DNA from: Ureibacillus endophyticus
Lineage (GTDB): Bacteria; Bacillota; Bacilli; Bacillales_A; Planococcaceae
Length of the DNA stretch: 64,000 nucleotides
Direction: 5' to 3'
NCBI RefSeq assembly: GCF_003628435.1
Contig: NZ_RBZN01000002.1
Span: 124,001 to 188,000, forward strand
The translations under genes and the position numbers were made by a program. Below are positions 28,091 through 36,877 of the stretch, in pieces (the first letter of the stretch is position 1; every line of letters starts with the position of its first letter). The notes under the pieces were generated by a model, which saw only the letters and a program-made list of their open reading frames with translations, was not told where the DNA came from and searched no databases.

Positions 28091-28452
28091 TGTTTGGTTC
28101 AATATTTTATAATTGTTGGGCTTCCTTAATTGCATTTTCTATCTATTTCTTTGTAACTCTATTAAACTCATATTCACCAACACATATTTTGATAGGTTCA
28201 TTTATCGTTGCTATTGTTATTTTTATTATGATGTTCCCTGTTCGATATTTCTTATATTACATTCTTTATACTCCTGAAGAAGGGATTTTTGAAGAGTTTC
28301 AAGAAGAGCTTAATAAAATCCAAGAACAAAATAGTGAAAATATAGACAATTTGGACAATACAACAATAGTAGAATTTAGTGATGAAAATTCAGAAGAAAT
28401 TGCAAAAGTTGTACGAACAATGATGAATCAAGATCTACCTGTACAAAATTAA
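28087..28452 (+). CDS. Unrecognised two-helix membrane protein at the end of fla/che
   Basis: A 121-residue protein I do not recognise. Two hydrophobic segments (about residues 5-27 and 35-60, the second rich in Ile/Phe/Met) precede an acidic, Gln/Asn-rich cytoplasmic-type tail ([18 protein letters not shown]). ATG 28087 overlaps the cheD stop codon and follows AAGGAG at 28071-28076, so it is translated with cheD. B. subtilis has sigD directly at this place. The frame opens earlier inside cheD but without a ribosome site. Its place as last gene of the operon hints at a motility role; no function can be read from the sequence. Confidence 0.75.
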   Translation: MMFGSIFYNCWASLIAFSIYFFVTLLNSYSPTHILIGSFIVAIVIFIMMFPVRYFLYYILYTPEEGIFEEFQEELNKIQEQNSENIDNLDNTTIVEFSDENSEEIAKVVRTMMNQDLPVQN

Positions 28453-28480
28453 AAGAGCTGAAATAACAGCTCTTTTTTTG
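28451..28480 (+). terminator. Intrinsic terminator between fla/che and sigD
   Basis: Arms AAAGAGCTG (28452-28460) and CAGCTCTTT (28467-28475) form a perfect 9-bp stem with a 6-base loop, followed by an uninterrupted T-run to 28479. It is a strong terminator, absent from the corresponding place in B. subtilis. Confidence 0.9.
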
Positions 28481-28671
28481 TATATTTTTCACGCTTCTTA
28501 ATTCTACTAAGATCCAATGAAGATTAAAATGTTACAATTCTTTAACTTATAGTTCTCCATTTTTTCTAATAATCATAAAAATGTGATACTAGCTTACTAC
28601 AATTATGAAAATATAGGATTCTCAGGGAAATTATTTAGTCTTATAGAAGCGTGTGTTTTTTTTACCAGATT

Positions 28672-28680
28672 TGATATAAT
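28672..28680 (+). promoter_or_regulatory. Extended -10 promoter for sigD
   Basis: TGATATAAT matches the extended -10 consensus TGnTATAAT perfectly. The -35 region (about 28652-28658) is T-rich but poor, as often with extended -10 sites. Initiation near 28687 would leave a leader of about 32 bases holding GTGAGGGGG before the sigD ATG at 28719. The rest of the 28481-28671 gap is AT-rich and shows no gene. Confidence 0.7.
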
Positions 28681-28718
28681 AAATTGGTAGAAAATCGCTA
28701 AAAGTGAGGGGGATTTAG

Positions 28719-29489
28719 ATGGTACAACTAAAGCTAGATGATGAGCAAAAACTTTGGAATAGCTGGATAAATAATCGAGATCCTCATGCGGGAGATTTAC
28801 TGATAAAAAAGTATAAACCGCTTGTAACATATCATGTTCAACGTATTGGTGTAGGCCTTCCTAAAAATGTTTCCCGTGATGATTTGCTGAGCCTAGGTAT
28901 GATGGGGCTTTTTGATGCATTAAATAAATTTGACATAAATCGTGATTTAAAATTTGATACATATGCTTCTTTCCGTGTCCGTGGAGCAATTATAGACGGA
29001 TTAAGAAAGGAAGATTGGTTACCACGATCAGCTCGGGAAAAATCAAAAAAATTAGAAGCACAAATAGAGTTGCTAGAACAAAAACTAATGCGACACGCAA
29101 CGCCAGAAGAACTTGCAGAACATATGAATTTACCAGTTGAAGAAATTTATCAAACCGTTCAAGAACATTTCTTTTCAAATGTTTTATCAATCAATGAACA
29201 ACAGGATCAAGAAGAGGTAGAAGGCAAAGCTTTTGTAATTAGAGATGATCAAACGAAAACTCCTGAACAAGTAGCAATCCATTCTGAATTAATCGATGAT
29301 CTTGCAGAAAATATTAAGAAACTTAACGACAAGGAACAACTTGTACTAAGTTTATTTTACACAGAAGAAATGACCCTTACTGAAATTGGTGAGCTACTAG
29401 AATTATCTACTTCACGAATATCACAGATTCACTCAAAGGCGTTATTGAAACTAAGGAAACTTCTTTCAAATGAAATGTTAAATACATAG
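28719..29489 (+). CDS. sigD: SigD, flagellar/motility sigma factor
   Basis: A 256-residue FliA/SigD-type sigma-70 family factor that directs late flagellar, chemotaxis and autolysin genes. Region 2 contains GLPKNVSRDDLLSLGMMGLF and FDTYASFRVRGAIIDGLRKE. Region 4 contains LNDKEQLVLSLFYTEEMTLT with the helix-turn-helix ELLELSTSRISQIHSKALLK. Length is normal. The gene is preceded by its own promoter and insulated from fla/che by a terminator. It leads a short operon with two genes downstream. Confidence 0.97.
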   Translation: MVQLKLDDEQKLWNSWINNRDPHAGDLLIKKYKPLVTYHVQRIGVGLPKNVSRDDLLSLGMMGLFDALNKFDINRDLKFDTYASFRVRGAIIDGLRKEDWLPRSAREKSKKLEAQIELLEQKLMRHATPEELAEHMNLPVEEIYQTVQEHFFSNVLSINEQQDQEEVEGKAFVIRDDQTKTPEQVAIHSELIDDLAENIKKLNDKEQLVLSLFYTEEMTLTEIGELLELSTSRISQIHSKALLKLRKLLSNEMLNT

Positions 29490-29500
29490 GGAGGAATTTC

Positions 29501-29806
29501 ATGAGTTTAAAAGGGGTTGAATTACAAATTGCAATACCTAAAACTTTTGATGCCGGTAAGGTTCAAGAACAACATCAGCAAAATGTCATTCAACAACAAC
29601 ATAATGCGAATGAAGCACTAAAGAAAGAAATTGAAAAAAAACAATTTACTGTTTTAGATACGGAAAAAACAGATCAAATAACTGATGAGGAGAATGGTAG
29701 TAATCATAATGATGATGGGAATGGGAAGAACAAGAAACATTCAAAAGAGAAAGAACCAAAAGCCCAACATCCTTATAAAGGAAATTTTATTGATTTTAGC
29801 GGATAG
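29501..29806 (+). CDS. Small hydrophilic protein encoded after sigD
   Basis: A 101-residue soluble protein without membrane segments. The N terminus (GVELQIAIPKTFDAGKVQEQ) is followed by a Gln/His/Asn-rich helix, an acidic Asn/Asp stretch and a Lys-rich tail ending in HPYKGNFIDFSG. GGGAGG precedes the ATG. From memory, similar short proteins with an IPKT-type start and a terminal hydrophobic patch lie next to sigD in other Firmicutes, but I know of no function. B. subtilis lacks it between sigD and swrB. Confidence 0.75.
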   Translation: MSLKGVELQIAIPKTFDAGKVQEQHQQNVIQQQHNANEALKKEIEKKQFTVLDTEKTDQITDEENGSNHNDDGNGKNKKHSKEKEPKAQHPYKGNFIDFSG

Positions 29807-29815
29807 GAGAAAAGA

Positions 29816-30352
29816 ATGTTTTTTTTAATTATCATACTCATCATTTCACAACTTATCTCATTTTATTTAATAATTTTATTAAATGCAAAAATTGCAAAAT
29901 TTAAAGATTTAGAGGTAAGACAAGAACAGTTGATTAGAGAAATGGATGATGCGATTAGTGTTTATTTAATTGAAATGCGTGAAGAAAATGATCGCTTAAT
30001 TAAAGAATTATCAAAAGTAAACCAAGAAGAACCATCATCAAAAAACTCCAATTTTGAATTGAAAGAAAGTTTGGAGCGTTCTAATTCAATAGATATCATT
30101 TCTACACCATCTAAAGATGTATTAGTGCAACCTAAAACAATATTACCCAATATAGCAAAGAAAGCATATCAACAACAAAAAAATATTGATTCTACCCATC
30201 AAAAAGAAACTATAAAACAGGATACTATTGCAGATACCTTTGAAAATAAAGTGCTAGAGCTATATAAAACAGGTAAAACAATTGAGGAAATTGCAAAGGA
30301 AACAAACAAAGGAAAAACTGAAATAGAACTGTTATTAAAATTCCATTCATAA
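29816..30352 (+). CDS. swrB: SwrB-like membrane protein
   Basis: A 178-residue protein with one N-terminal transmembrane helix (about residues 2-24), a coiled coil (EVRQEQLIREMDDAI onward), a variable Ser/Lys-rich middle, and a conserved C terminus LYKTGKTIEEIAKETNKGK followed by TEIELLLKF. The last motif and topology match SwrB (YlxL), which in B. subtilis promotes basal body assembly and swarming and lies directly after sigD. The middle is poorly conserved in the family. Confidence 0.85.
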   Translation: MFFLIIILIISQLISFYLIILLNAKIAKFKDLEVRQEQLIREMDDAISVYLIEMREENDRLIKELSKVNQEEPSSKNSNFELKESLERSNSIDIISTPSKDVLVQPKTILPNIAKKAYQQQKNIDSTHQKETIKQDTIADTFENKVLELYKTGKTIEEIAKETNKGKTEIELLLKFHS

Positions 30353-30358
30353 AAATTG

Positions 30359-30387
30359 TTGCAGTGAATAAAGTTGTATGTTATATT
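30359..30387 (+). promoter_or_regulatory. Vegetative promoter for rpsB
   Basis: TTGCAG (30359-30364), a 17-base spacer and TATATT (30382-30387) with TG at 30379-30380 make an extended -10 promoter. Initiation near 30394 would give a leader of about 115 bases before the rpsB ATG. Confidence 0.7.
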
Positions 30388-30393
30388 ATCAAT

Positions 30394-30509
30394 TGGTGTT
30401 AATTACACACGCATTTTGATGCAGTAAGTGGTGCTTTTTGATTAAAAAGTAGCTTGTTGCAAATGAAAAATGCGGAGGAAAATAACCAAACTATTAGGAG
30501 GAAAAATTC
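30394..30509 (+). promoter_or_regulatory. Structured rpsB mRNA leader, candidate S2 autoregulatory element
   Basis: The leader can fold into an outer stem CGCATTTT (30410-30417) with AAAATGCG (30467-30474), an inner hairpin CTTTTT/AAAAAG (about 30434-30449, extendable by a T-A and a G-U pair), and a short TGCA/TGCA pairing between them. The right arm of the outer stem runs into a GGAGG at 30474-30478, and the true ribosome site TAGGAGG follows about 20 bases later. Ribosomal protein genes are often autoregulated by such leaders; that S2 binds here is inference. Confidence 0.45.
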
Positions 30510-31232
30510 ATGTCAGTAATTTCAATGAAACAATTACTTGAAGCTGGTGTACACTTTGGACACCAAACTCGCCGTTGGAACCCAAAAATGAAAAAATACA
30601 TTTTTGTTGAGCGTAACGGAATCTACATTATCGATTTACAAAAAACAGTTAAAAAATTAGAGGAAGCTTATGACTTCATGCGCCAAGTTGGACAAGATGG
30701 CGGTAAAGTACTTTTCGTTGGTACTAAAAAACAAGCTCAAGAAGCTATCCAAGAAGAAGCAGAACGTTCTGGTAACTACTATATCAACCAACGTTGGTTA
30801 GGTGGTACTTTAACAAACTTCGGTACTATCCAAAAACGTGTTGCTCGTATGAAAGAAATCGAAAGAATGGAAGAAGACGGTACTTTTGAAGTCCTTCCTA
30901 AAAAAGAAGTTATTCAACTTAAAAAAGAACACGAACGTCTTGTTAAATTCTTAGGCGGTATTCGTGATATGACTGATATTCCTGATGTTATGTTCGTGGT
31001 TGACCCACGTAAAGAGCGTATCGCTGTTGCTGAAGCACGTAAATTAAATATTCCTATCGTAGGTATTGTTGATACAAACTGTGATCCAGATGAAATCGAC
31101 TACGTAATCCCTGCAAACGACGATGCTATCCGCGCTGTTAAATTATTAACTGCAAAAATGGCTGATGCTCTTATTGAGTCAAAACAAGGTGAATCTGAAG
31201 CTCCAGCTGAAGAAGTAGTAGTTGCTGAGTAA
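30510..31232 (+). CDS. rpsB: Ribosomal protein S2
   Basis: A 240-residue small-subunit protein. Motifs [20 protein letters not shown] near the N terminus and [20 protein letters not shown] near residues 155-175 are typical. TAGGAGG precedes the ATG. It follows its own promoter and structured leader and is followed by three hairpins, the last a terminator, before tsf. Codon use is strongly biased, as expected for a highly expressed gene. Confidence 0.98.
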   Translation: MSVISMKQLLEAGVHFGHQTRRWNPKMKKYIFVERNGIYIIDLQKTVKKLEEAYDFMRQVGQDGGKVLFVGTKKQAQEAIQEEAERSGNYYINQRWLGGTLTNFGTIQKRVARMKEIERMEEDGTFEVLPKKEVIQLKKEHERLVKFLGGIRDMTDIPDVMFVVDPRKERIAVAEARKLNIPIVGIVDTNCDPDEIDYVIPANDDAIRAVKLLTAKMADALIESKQGESEAPAEEVVVAE

Positions 31233-31241
31233 TTCACTACT

Positions 31242-31326
31242 AGAAACTTGGCTTTACGCCTAAGTTTCTTATGATAAGCCTTAGCTGCAATAAGCATCTT
31301 AGGAAGTATTAAACTTCTTTAGATGC
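31242..31326 (+). repeat. Two hairpins between rpsB and tsf
   Basis: AGAAACTT (31242-31249) pairs with AAGTTTCT (31262-31269). GCATCT (31294-31299) pairs with AGATGC (31321-31326) around an inner GAAGT/ACTTC. Neither has a T-run. They lie in the transcribed spacer ahead of the terminator and may stabilise or process the rpsB mRNA. Confidence 0.6.
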
Positions 31327-31331
31327 CTACA

Positions 31332-31371
31332 AAAGGTGATAAGTGGATGAAACCCTTATCACCTTTTTTTA
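31332..31371 (+). terminator. Intrinsic terminator between rpsB and tsf
   Basis: AAAGGTGATAAG (31332-31343) pairs perfectly with CTTATCACCTTT (31355-31366), followed by T to 31370. tsf, 70 bases on, would depend on readthrough or an unseen promoter in 31371-31430. Confidence 0.88.
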
Positions 31372-31440
31372 AAGTAATAAACTAGAAATATTTGCTAATA
31401 CTATATTTAATCTTTATCTAACTCAAGGAGGATACTTCAA

Positions 31441-32325
31441 ATGGCAATTACTGCACAATTAGTAAAAGAACTACGTGAAAAAACTGGCGCAGGTATGATG
31501 GACTGCAAAAAAGCTTTAGTAGAAACTGACGGTAACATCGAAGCTGCTATCGATTTATTACGTGAAAAAGGTCTTTCTTCAGCTGCTAAAAAAGCTGACC
31601 GTATCGCTGCTGAAGGAACTACTTATATCTTATCAGAAGGTAATGAAGCAGTTATTCTTGAAGTAAACGCTGAAACTGACTTCGTTGCTAAAAATGATAA
31701 ATTCCAAACATTAGTTTCTGAATTAGCTCAACAAATTTTAGCTGCTAAACCAGAATCTGTAGAAGCTGCATTAGAAGTTAAAAATGCAGAGGGTGTAAAA
31801 ATTGCTGACCAAATTTCTACAGCAGTTGCTACAATCGGAGAAAAAATTACTCTTCGTCGTTTCGAAATCAAAACTAAAAACGACAGCGATGCATTTGGTT
31901 CTTACCTACACATGGGCGGAAGAATTGGTGTATTAGTAGTTCTTGAAGGTTCTACTGATGAAGCTGCTGCTAAAGATGTTGCTATGCACATCGCTGCAAT
32001 TAATCCTAAATATGTTTCACGTGATGAAGTTTCTGAAGAAGAAATCGCTCACGAACGTAAAATTTTAACAGAGCAAGCATTAAACGAAGGAAAACCTGAA
32101 AATATCGTTGCAAAAATGGTAGAAGGTCGTCTTGGTAAATACTTCGAAGAAATTTGCTTATTAGACCAAACTTTCGTTAAAAATTCTGACCAAAAAGTTC
32201 GTGATTTCGTAAAAACAACTGGCGGAAACGTAACATCATTCGTTCGTTATGCTGTTGGTGAAGGTATCGAAAAACGTGAAGATAACTTCGCTGAAGAAGT
32301 AATGAACCAAGTTAAAGGTAACTAA
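31441..32325 (+). CDS. tsf: Elongation factor Ts
   Basis: The 294-residue nucleotide exchange factor for EF-Tu. The UBA-like N terminus ([20 protein letters not shown]) and the [10 protein letters not shown] motif of the core domain are present, and the two core subdomains are complete. AAGGAGG precedes the ATG. It is paired with rpsB as in nearly all bacteria but is separated from it by a terminator, and it has its own terminator downstream. Confidence 0.98.
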   Translation: MAITAQLVKELREKTGAGMMDCKKALVETDGNIEAAIDLLREKGLSSAAKKADRIAAEGTTYILSEGNEAVILEVNAETDFVAKNDKFQTLVSELAQQILAAKPESVEAALEVKNAEGVKIADQISTAVATIGEKITLRRFEIKTKNDSDAFGSYLHMGGRIGVLVVLEGSTDEAAAKDVAMHIAAINPKYVSRDEVSEEEIAHERKILTEQALNEGKPENIVAKMVEGRLGKYFEEICLLDQTFVKNSDQKVRDFVKTTGGNVTSFVRYAVGEGIEKREDNFAEEVMNQVKGN

Positions 32326-32356
32326 TCCAATCTAATATTGTGTTTTAGCACAAAAG

Positions 32357-32392
32357 AAATAGGGAGCACATTTTTCGTGTTCCCTATTTTTC
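32357..32392 (+). terminator. Intrinsic terminator after tsf
   Basis: AAATAGGGA-GCAC (32357-32369) pairs with GTGT-TCCCTATTT (32377-32389), one G-U pair, followed by T. Confidence 0.88.
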
Positions 32393-32446
32393 AAGATATT
32401 GTTAGATTTTGGTCGAATTTTAAATTAGAGTTAACGGAGGTTTCCT

Positions 32447-33172
32447 ATGAGTGTGCCACAATATAAACGAGTAGTAATTAAAATTAGCGGTGAAGCATTA
32501 GCAGGTGAAGCAGGCTTTGGTTTATCACCAAAAATAATCAAATCTGTTGCTGAAGATATTAAAGAAGTAGTTGAATTAGGTGTAGAAGTTGCAGTAGTTG
32601 TTGGCGGCGGTAATATATGGAGAGGTAAGGTCGGAAGCGAAATGGGTATGGACCGTGCTTCTGCTGATTATATGGGTATGCTTGCAACAGTTATGAACTC
32701 ATTAGCATTACAAGATTCGTTAGAGAAACTAAACATAGAAACGCGCGTACAATCTTCTATCGTTATGACACAAGTTGCAGAACCTTATATTCGTCGAAAA
32801 GCTGTACGTCATTTAGAAAAGAAACGTGTTGTCATTTTTGCTGCAGGTACTGGAAACCCATTCTTCTCAACTGATACAACAGCTGCTTTACGTGCTGCTG
32901 AAATCGATGCGGACGCAATTTTAATGGCAAAAAATAATGTAGATGGTGTATATTCTGCTGATCCTAAAACAGATAGTACTGCTGTTAAGTATGACACACT
33001 CACATATTTAGAGGTAATTCAACAAGGATTACAAGTAATGGATTCCACAGCATCCACATTATGTATGGACAACGACATACCTTTAATAGTATTCTCTATT
33101 ATGGATAAAGGAAATATTAAACGCGCCGTACTAGGTGATAAAATTGGTACAGTGGTTAGGAGGAATGTTTAA
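32447..33172 (+). CDS. pyrH: UMP kinase
   Basis: A 241-residue bacterial UMP kinase of the amino acid kinase fold, converting UMP to UDP with ATP; it is hexameric and allosterically controlled. Motifs include [29 protein letters not shown] and [26 protein letters not shown] precedes the ATG. Its stop codon overlaps the frr start (TAATG), the usual pyrH-frr coupling. Confidence 0.98.
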   Translation: MSVPQYKRVVIKISGEALAGEAGFGLSPKIIKSVAEDIKEVVELGVEVAVVVGGGNIWRGKVGSEMGMDRASADYMGMLATVMNSLALQDSLEKLNIETRVQSSIVMTQVAEPYIRRKAVRHLEKKRVVIFAAGTGNPFFSTDTTAALRAAEIDADAILMAKNNVDGVYSADPKTDSTAVKYDTLTYLEVIQQGLQVMDSTASTLCMDNDIPLIVFSIMDKGNIKRAVLGDKIGTVVRRNV

Positions 33173-33729
33173 TGCCTAAACAAGTATTAGCACAAGCAAA
33201 AGAAAAAATGGAAAAATCAATTGCTGCATTTAGTCGTGAATTAGCTTCAATTCGAGCAGGTCGTGCAAACGCATCACTTTTAGATCGCATTTCAGTTGAT
33301 TACTACGGAGCTCCTACTCCAATCAATCAATTGGCTGGTGTTGCTACTCCAGAAGCACGTTTACTTGTAATTACACCTTATGATAAATCAATTTTAGGTG
33401 AAATCGAAAAAGCAATTATGAAATCTGATATCGGAATTACACCAACGAACGATGGTAATGTGATTCGTCTAGCGATTCCAGCATTAACAGAGGAACGCCG
33501 TAAAGAACTTGTAAAAGTTGTTAAAAAAGAAGCAGAAGATGCGAAAATTGCAGTTCGTAATGTTCGTCGTGATGCTAATGATGATTTGAAAAAATTAGAG
33601 AAAAATGGCGAAATTACAGAAGATGATTTACGTGGCTATGGCGACGATATTCAGAAATTGACAGACGATTACATTGTAAAAGTTGATCAATTAACTAAAG
33701 AAAAAGAAAAAGAAATTTTGTCAGTATAA
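33172..33729 (+). CDS. frr: Ribosome recycling factor
   Basis: A 185-residue factor that splits post-termination ribosomes with EF-G. The three-helix domain begins [20 protein letters not shown], and the helix domain ends with DEXX-type KEILSV. The conserved [20 protein letters not shown] segment is present. Ribosome site TAGGAGG is inside the end of pyrH. Length is standard. Confidence 0.98.
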   Translation: MPKQVLAQAKEKMEKSIAAFSRELASIRAGRANASLLDRISVDYYGAPTPINQLAGVATPEARLLVITPYDKSILGEIEKAIMKSDIGITPTNDGNVIRLAIPALTEERRKELVKVVKKEAEDAKIAVRNVRRDANDDLKKLEKNGEITEDDLRGYGDDIQKLTDDYIVKVDQLTKEKEKEILSV

Positions 33730-33802
33730 ATTCTTAATAGGATAAATCTCTCTATACCTTTTTAGGTGTAGAGCAGGACTTAAAGTGAACAATTTTTAGA
33801 TG

Positions 33803-33834
33803 AGGACGTCCTTTCTATTAGGACGTCTTTTTCT
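33803..33834 (+). terminator. Intrinsic terminator after frr
   Basis: GACGTCCT-type arms (33805-33812 with 33820-33827) form an 8-bp stem extended by two weaker pairs, with a 7-base loop, followed by T-rich sequence TTTTTCTT. Confidence 0.85.
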
Positions 33835-33989
33835 TGGTTAAGAAAACGAATCAAATGTCACAATATCCAATTTGTAAAAAGTATAAAATGAACCATAACT
33901 TTAAATATTTGTTTTGTTATACAAGTTTTAAATTTTTCATACATATAAACCAATTCGTACATTTTTACGTAATGTTTTATAAGAAAAAA

Positions 33990-34018
33990 GCGACACAAAC
34001 ATTTGTTTTTGATATGAT
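33990..34018 (+). promoter_or_regulatory. Extended -10 promoter for uppS
   Basis: GCGACA (33990-33995), a 17-base spacer and TATGAT (34013-34018) preceded by TG at 34010-34011. The perfect spacing and extended -10 support it; the -35 matches at four of six positions. Initiation near 34025 suits the uppS start at 34061. Confidence 0.65.
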
Positions 34019-34060
34019 TATTAAGAATACGTCCAAAATGTTGGCAGGTGGGGGAATAGA

Positions 34061-34852
34061 ATGCTCAAAAATATATTTGGAAAGTCCAAAAAAGAAAAGA
34101 AATCTTTGAAGGAACAACAAAATCTTTCTAATAATGACTTAATCCCATCTCATATCGCAATCATTATGGACGGAAATGGACGTTGGGCTAAAAAAAGAGC
34201 GCTACCTAGAGTTGCTGGGCACCATGAAGGTATGAAAACCGTTCGTAAAATTGCTCGATGCGCAGATGATTTAGGGATTAAAGTGTTAACACTTTACGCG
34301 TTTTCAACGGAGAACTGGAAACGTCCTAAATCCGAGGTAGACTATCTTATGGGGTTACCTGAAAAGTTTTTAAAATCATTTATGCCGGAAATAATGGAAC
34401 GAAATATTCGAGTGCAAATGATGGGTGAAAAAGAGGCATTACCTACAAGTACCCAAACAGTTTTAAATGAAGCGATGGAAAGAACGAAAAATAACAGTGG
34501 ATTAATTTTAAATTTTGCTATGAATTATGGTAGTCGAGCTGAAATAGTACGTGCAATGAAGGATATAATGGTAGAAGTGAGTAAGGGAAATCTAAATGTC
34601 GACTCAATAGATGAAAGTACTATTACTAATTATTTAATGACATCGCAGTTACCTGAACCAGATTTGCTTATTCGTACTAGTGGTGAAGTTCGACTTAGTA
34701 ATTTTATGTTATGGCAACTCGCCTATACGGAGTTTTGGTTTACTGATACGCTTTGGCCTGATTTTAATGAGGAAACTCTAATGGAAGCAATTCACGCCTT
34801 TCAAAAGCGTAATCGTCGCTACGGTGGGTTGAAAGGGGAAGAAATTAATTGA
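34061..34852 (+). CDS. uppS: Undecaprenyl diphosphate synthase
   Basis: A 263-residue cis-prenyltransferase making the C55 lipid carrier for cell wall synthesis. The catalytic Asp37 lies in IAIIMDGNGRWAKKR. LYAFSTENWKRP and the C-terminal LLIRTSGEVRLSNFMLWQLA are typical; the usual Gln after GE is Val here. A Lys-rich N-terminal extension precedes the fold. AGGTGGGGG lies ahead of ATG 34061. Its stop codon overlaps the cdsA start. Confidence 0.97.
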   Translation: MLKNIFGKSKKEKKSLKEQQNLSNNDLIPSHIAIIMDGNGRWAKKRALPRVAGHHEGMKTVRKIARCADDLGIKVLTLYAFSTENWKRPKSEVDYLMGLPEKFLKSFMPEIMERNIRVQMMGEKEALPTSTQTVLNEAMERTKNNSGLILNFAMNYGSRAEIVRAMKDIMVEVSKGNLNVDSIDESTITNYLMTSQLPEPDLLIRTSGEVRLSNFMLWQLAYTEFWFTDTLWPDFNEETLMEAIHAFQKRNRRYGGLKGEEIN

Positions 34853-35640
34853 AGCAACGTATTATCACAGCAATTATAGCTGCAGCATTATTTATACCAT
34901 TTGTAATTTATGGTAACTTACCTTTTACAATTTTAGTTTATGTTATTGCAGCTGTTGGTTTATATGAACTTTTAAGGATGAAGGAAATTCCGATTGTATC
35001 CATACCAGGCATTATTGGCCTTCTGACTGTATTTTCAATTTTATTACCTGAAAAATACACAATTAAATTAATGGATTTGACATCATATTCTAAATTAGAG
35101 TTTTTAATGATTGCTGTTGTACTACTATTAATTTACACAGTTGTTGTTAAAAATCATTTTACATTTGATGAAGTAGGGTTTATTTTACTTAGTGCTCTAT
35201 ATGTTGGAATAGGTTTTTATTATTTAATTGAGACACGTAATGCAGGATTACAATTCATTATATTTGCGTTACTTATTGTATGGACTACAGATTCAGGAGC
35301 GTATTTTATTGGTCGTAAATTAGGCAAAAAGAAACTATGGCCTGAAATCTCTCCAAATAAAACAATCGAAGGGTTTTTAGGTGGTATTATTGTAGCTGTT
35401 GTATTTGCTTGTGCCATGCAGTTTATCTATCCATTAACTGATTCTTGGATTGCATTAATTGTTATTACGATTTTTGCCTCAATATTTGGTCAGTTAGGCG
35501 ACTTAGTAGAGTCTGCAATTAAAAGACATTATGATGTAAAAGATTCAGGAAAAATATTACCTGGACACGGTGGAATACTAGATCGCTTTGATAGCTTAAT
35601 CTTTGTACTACCATTGTTGCATTTTTTACAATTTGTATAA
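34849..35640 (+). CDS. cdsA: Phosphatidate cytidylyltransferase
   Basis: A 263-residue membrane enzyme forming CDP-diacylglycerol from CTP and phosphatidic acid. It has about eight membrane helices and the family signature near the C terminus (SAIKRHYDVKDSGKILPGHG followed by GILDRFDSL). The start is TTG 34849, overlapping the uppS TGA, with AAAGGGG upstream. This uppS-cdsA-dxr-rseP order is conserved in Bacillales. Confidence 0.96.
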   Translation: MKQRIITAIIAAALFIPFVIYGNLPFTILVYVIAAVGLYELLRMKEIPIVSIPGIIGLLTVFSILLPEKYTIKLMDLTSYSKLEFLMIAVVLLLIYTVVVKNHFTFDEVGFILLSALYVGIGFYYLIETRNAGLQFIIFALLIVWTTDSGAYFIGRKLGKKKLWPEISPNKTIEGFLGGIIVAVVFACAMQFIYPLTDSWIALIVITIFASIFGQLGDLVESAIKRHYDVKDSGKILPGHGGILDRFDSLIFVLPLLHFLQFV

Positions 35641-35682
35641 ATAATTACTGCACGAATGTCAGTGTTGAAAGGAAGAAAGATT

Positions 35683-36828
35683 TTGAAAAAAATTAGCCTT
35701 TTAGGTGCAACAGGTTCGATTGGATGGCAAACATTTGATATTTTATGTAGTCACCCAGATGAGTTCAAACTTGTTGCATTTTCTGCTGGGAAAAACATCG
35801 AAAAAACACGTTCAATTATTAATCGTTTAAATCCAGAACTAGTATCTGTTCAGGATGAAGTAGATGCGAGAACATTACAAAAAGAGTTTCCACAAATACA
35901 TTTCACTTATGGATCAAAGGGATTAGTAGAAGTAGCTACTCATCCAGAATCACAAGTGTTGGTTAATGCGGTCTTAGGTAGTGTAGGTTTAGAATCAACC
36001 CTTGCAGCAATTCGTATGGGAAAAACAATAGCGATTGCGAATAAAGAGACTTTAGTTACAGCAGGTCACCTTGTAATGGCAGAGGCTAAAAAATATAATG
36101 TACCAATTTTGCCTGTTGATAGTGAGCACTCAGCTATTTTCCAATCAATGAATGGTGAAAATCCGAAACAAGTTGAACGTATTATATTAACTGCATCAGG
36201 AGGTTCATTCCGCGACAAAACACGTGAAGAACTTAAAAATGTAACAGTAAAAGATGCATTAAACCATCCAAATTGGTCGATGGGGGCTAAAATTACAATT
36301 GATTCTGCAACAATGATGAATAAAGGGCTAGAAGTTATCGAAGCCCACGTTTTGTTCGATCTTCCATTTGAAAAAATTGACGTTTTATTACATAGAGAAA
36401 GTATTATTCACTCATTAGTTGAGTATCATGATACAAGTGTGATTGCTCAACTTGGTACACCAGATATGCGTGTTCCAATTCAATACGCTTTAAGTTATCC
36501 AGACCGTTTACCTTTAGTAGGTGGAAAAAGATTAAATTTAGCTGAAATTGGACAATTGCATTTTAGAGAAGTTGATTTTGACCGTTACCGTGCATTAAAG
36601 CTTGCTTATGATGCTGGACGAGCAGGAGGTACAATCTTAACTGCTATGAATGCGGCCAATGAAGCTGCTGTCGCGTTATTTTTACAAGAGAAAATAACAT
36701 TCTTACAGATAGACGAAATGATAGAACAAATTATGAATGACCATCATAATATCTTACAACCAGATTTAGAAACGATTTTACACGTAGATAGAGAAACAAG
36801 AAAAACAGTAGAAAGCATGGTAAAATAG
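35683..36828 (+). CDS. dxr: 1-deoxy-D-xylulose 5-phosphate reductoisomerase
   Basis: A 381-residue MEP-pathway enzyme converting DXP to MEP with NADPH. The NADPH motif [12 protein letters not shown] is at the N terminus. Metal and substrate motifs [23 protein letters not shown] and [20 protein letters not shown] are all present. Upstream in-frame starts at 35656 lack a ribosome site. TTG 35683 follows AAAGGAAG by 8 bases and gives [11 protein letters not shown], so I chose it. Confidence 0.96.
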   Translation: MKKISLLGATGSIGWQTFDILCSHPDEFKLVAFSAGKNIEKTRSIINRLNPELVSVQDEVDARTLQKEFPQIHFTYGSKGLVEVATHPESQVLVNAVLGSVGLESTLAAIRMGKTIAIANKETLVTAGHLVMAEAKKYNVPILPVDSEHSAIFQSMNGENPKQVERIILTASGGSFRDKTREELKNVTVKDALNHPNWSMGAKITIDSATMMNKGLEVIEAHVLFDLPFEKIDVLLHRESIIHSLVEYHDTSVIAQLGTPDMRVPIQYALSYPDRLPLVGGKRLNLAEIGQLHFREVDFDRYRALKLAYDAGRAGGTILTAMNAANEAAVALFLQEKITFLQIDEMIEQIMNDHHNILQPDLETILHVDRETRKTVESMVK

Positions 36829-36877
36829 ATAGAGTGAGCATAGAATATGTAAACTTGCTCTTTAAAGGTGGGATAGT

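Larger units (their letters stand above)
33730..34060. other. frr-uppS intergenic region
   Basis: 331 bases. A hairpin without T-run lies at about 33750-33773 (CTCTATACCT/AGGTGTAGAG, one G-U), then the frr terminator, then AT-rich DNA with the uppS promoter. An open frame from 33834 that runs into uppS has no ribosome site and a random-looking composition, so I do not call it. Confidence 0.65.

Noticed and set aside
33834-34109. 91-codon frame between frr and uppS
   Set aside because: No ribosome binding site, contains the uppS promoter and overlaps the uppS start in another frame; composition looks like translated AT-rich spacer.
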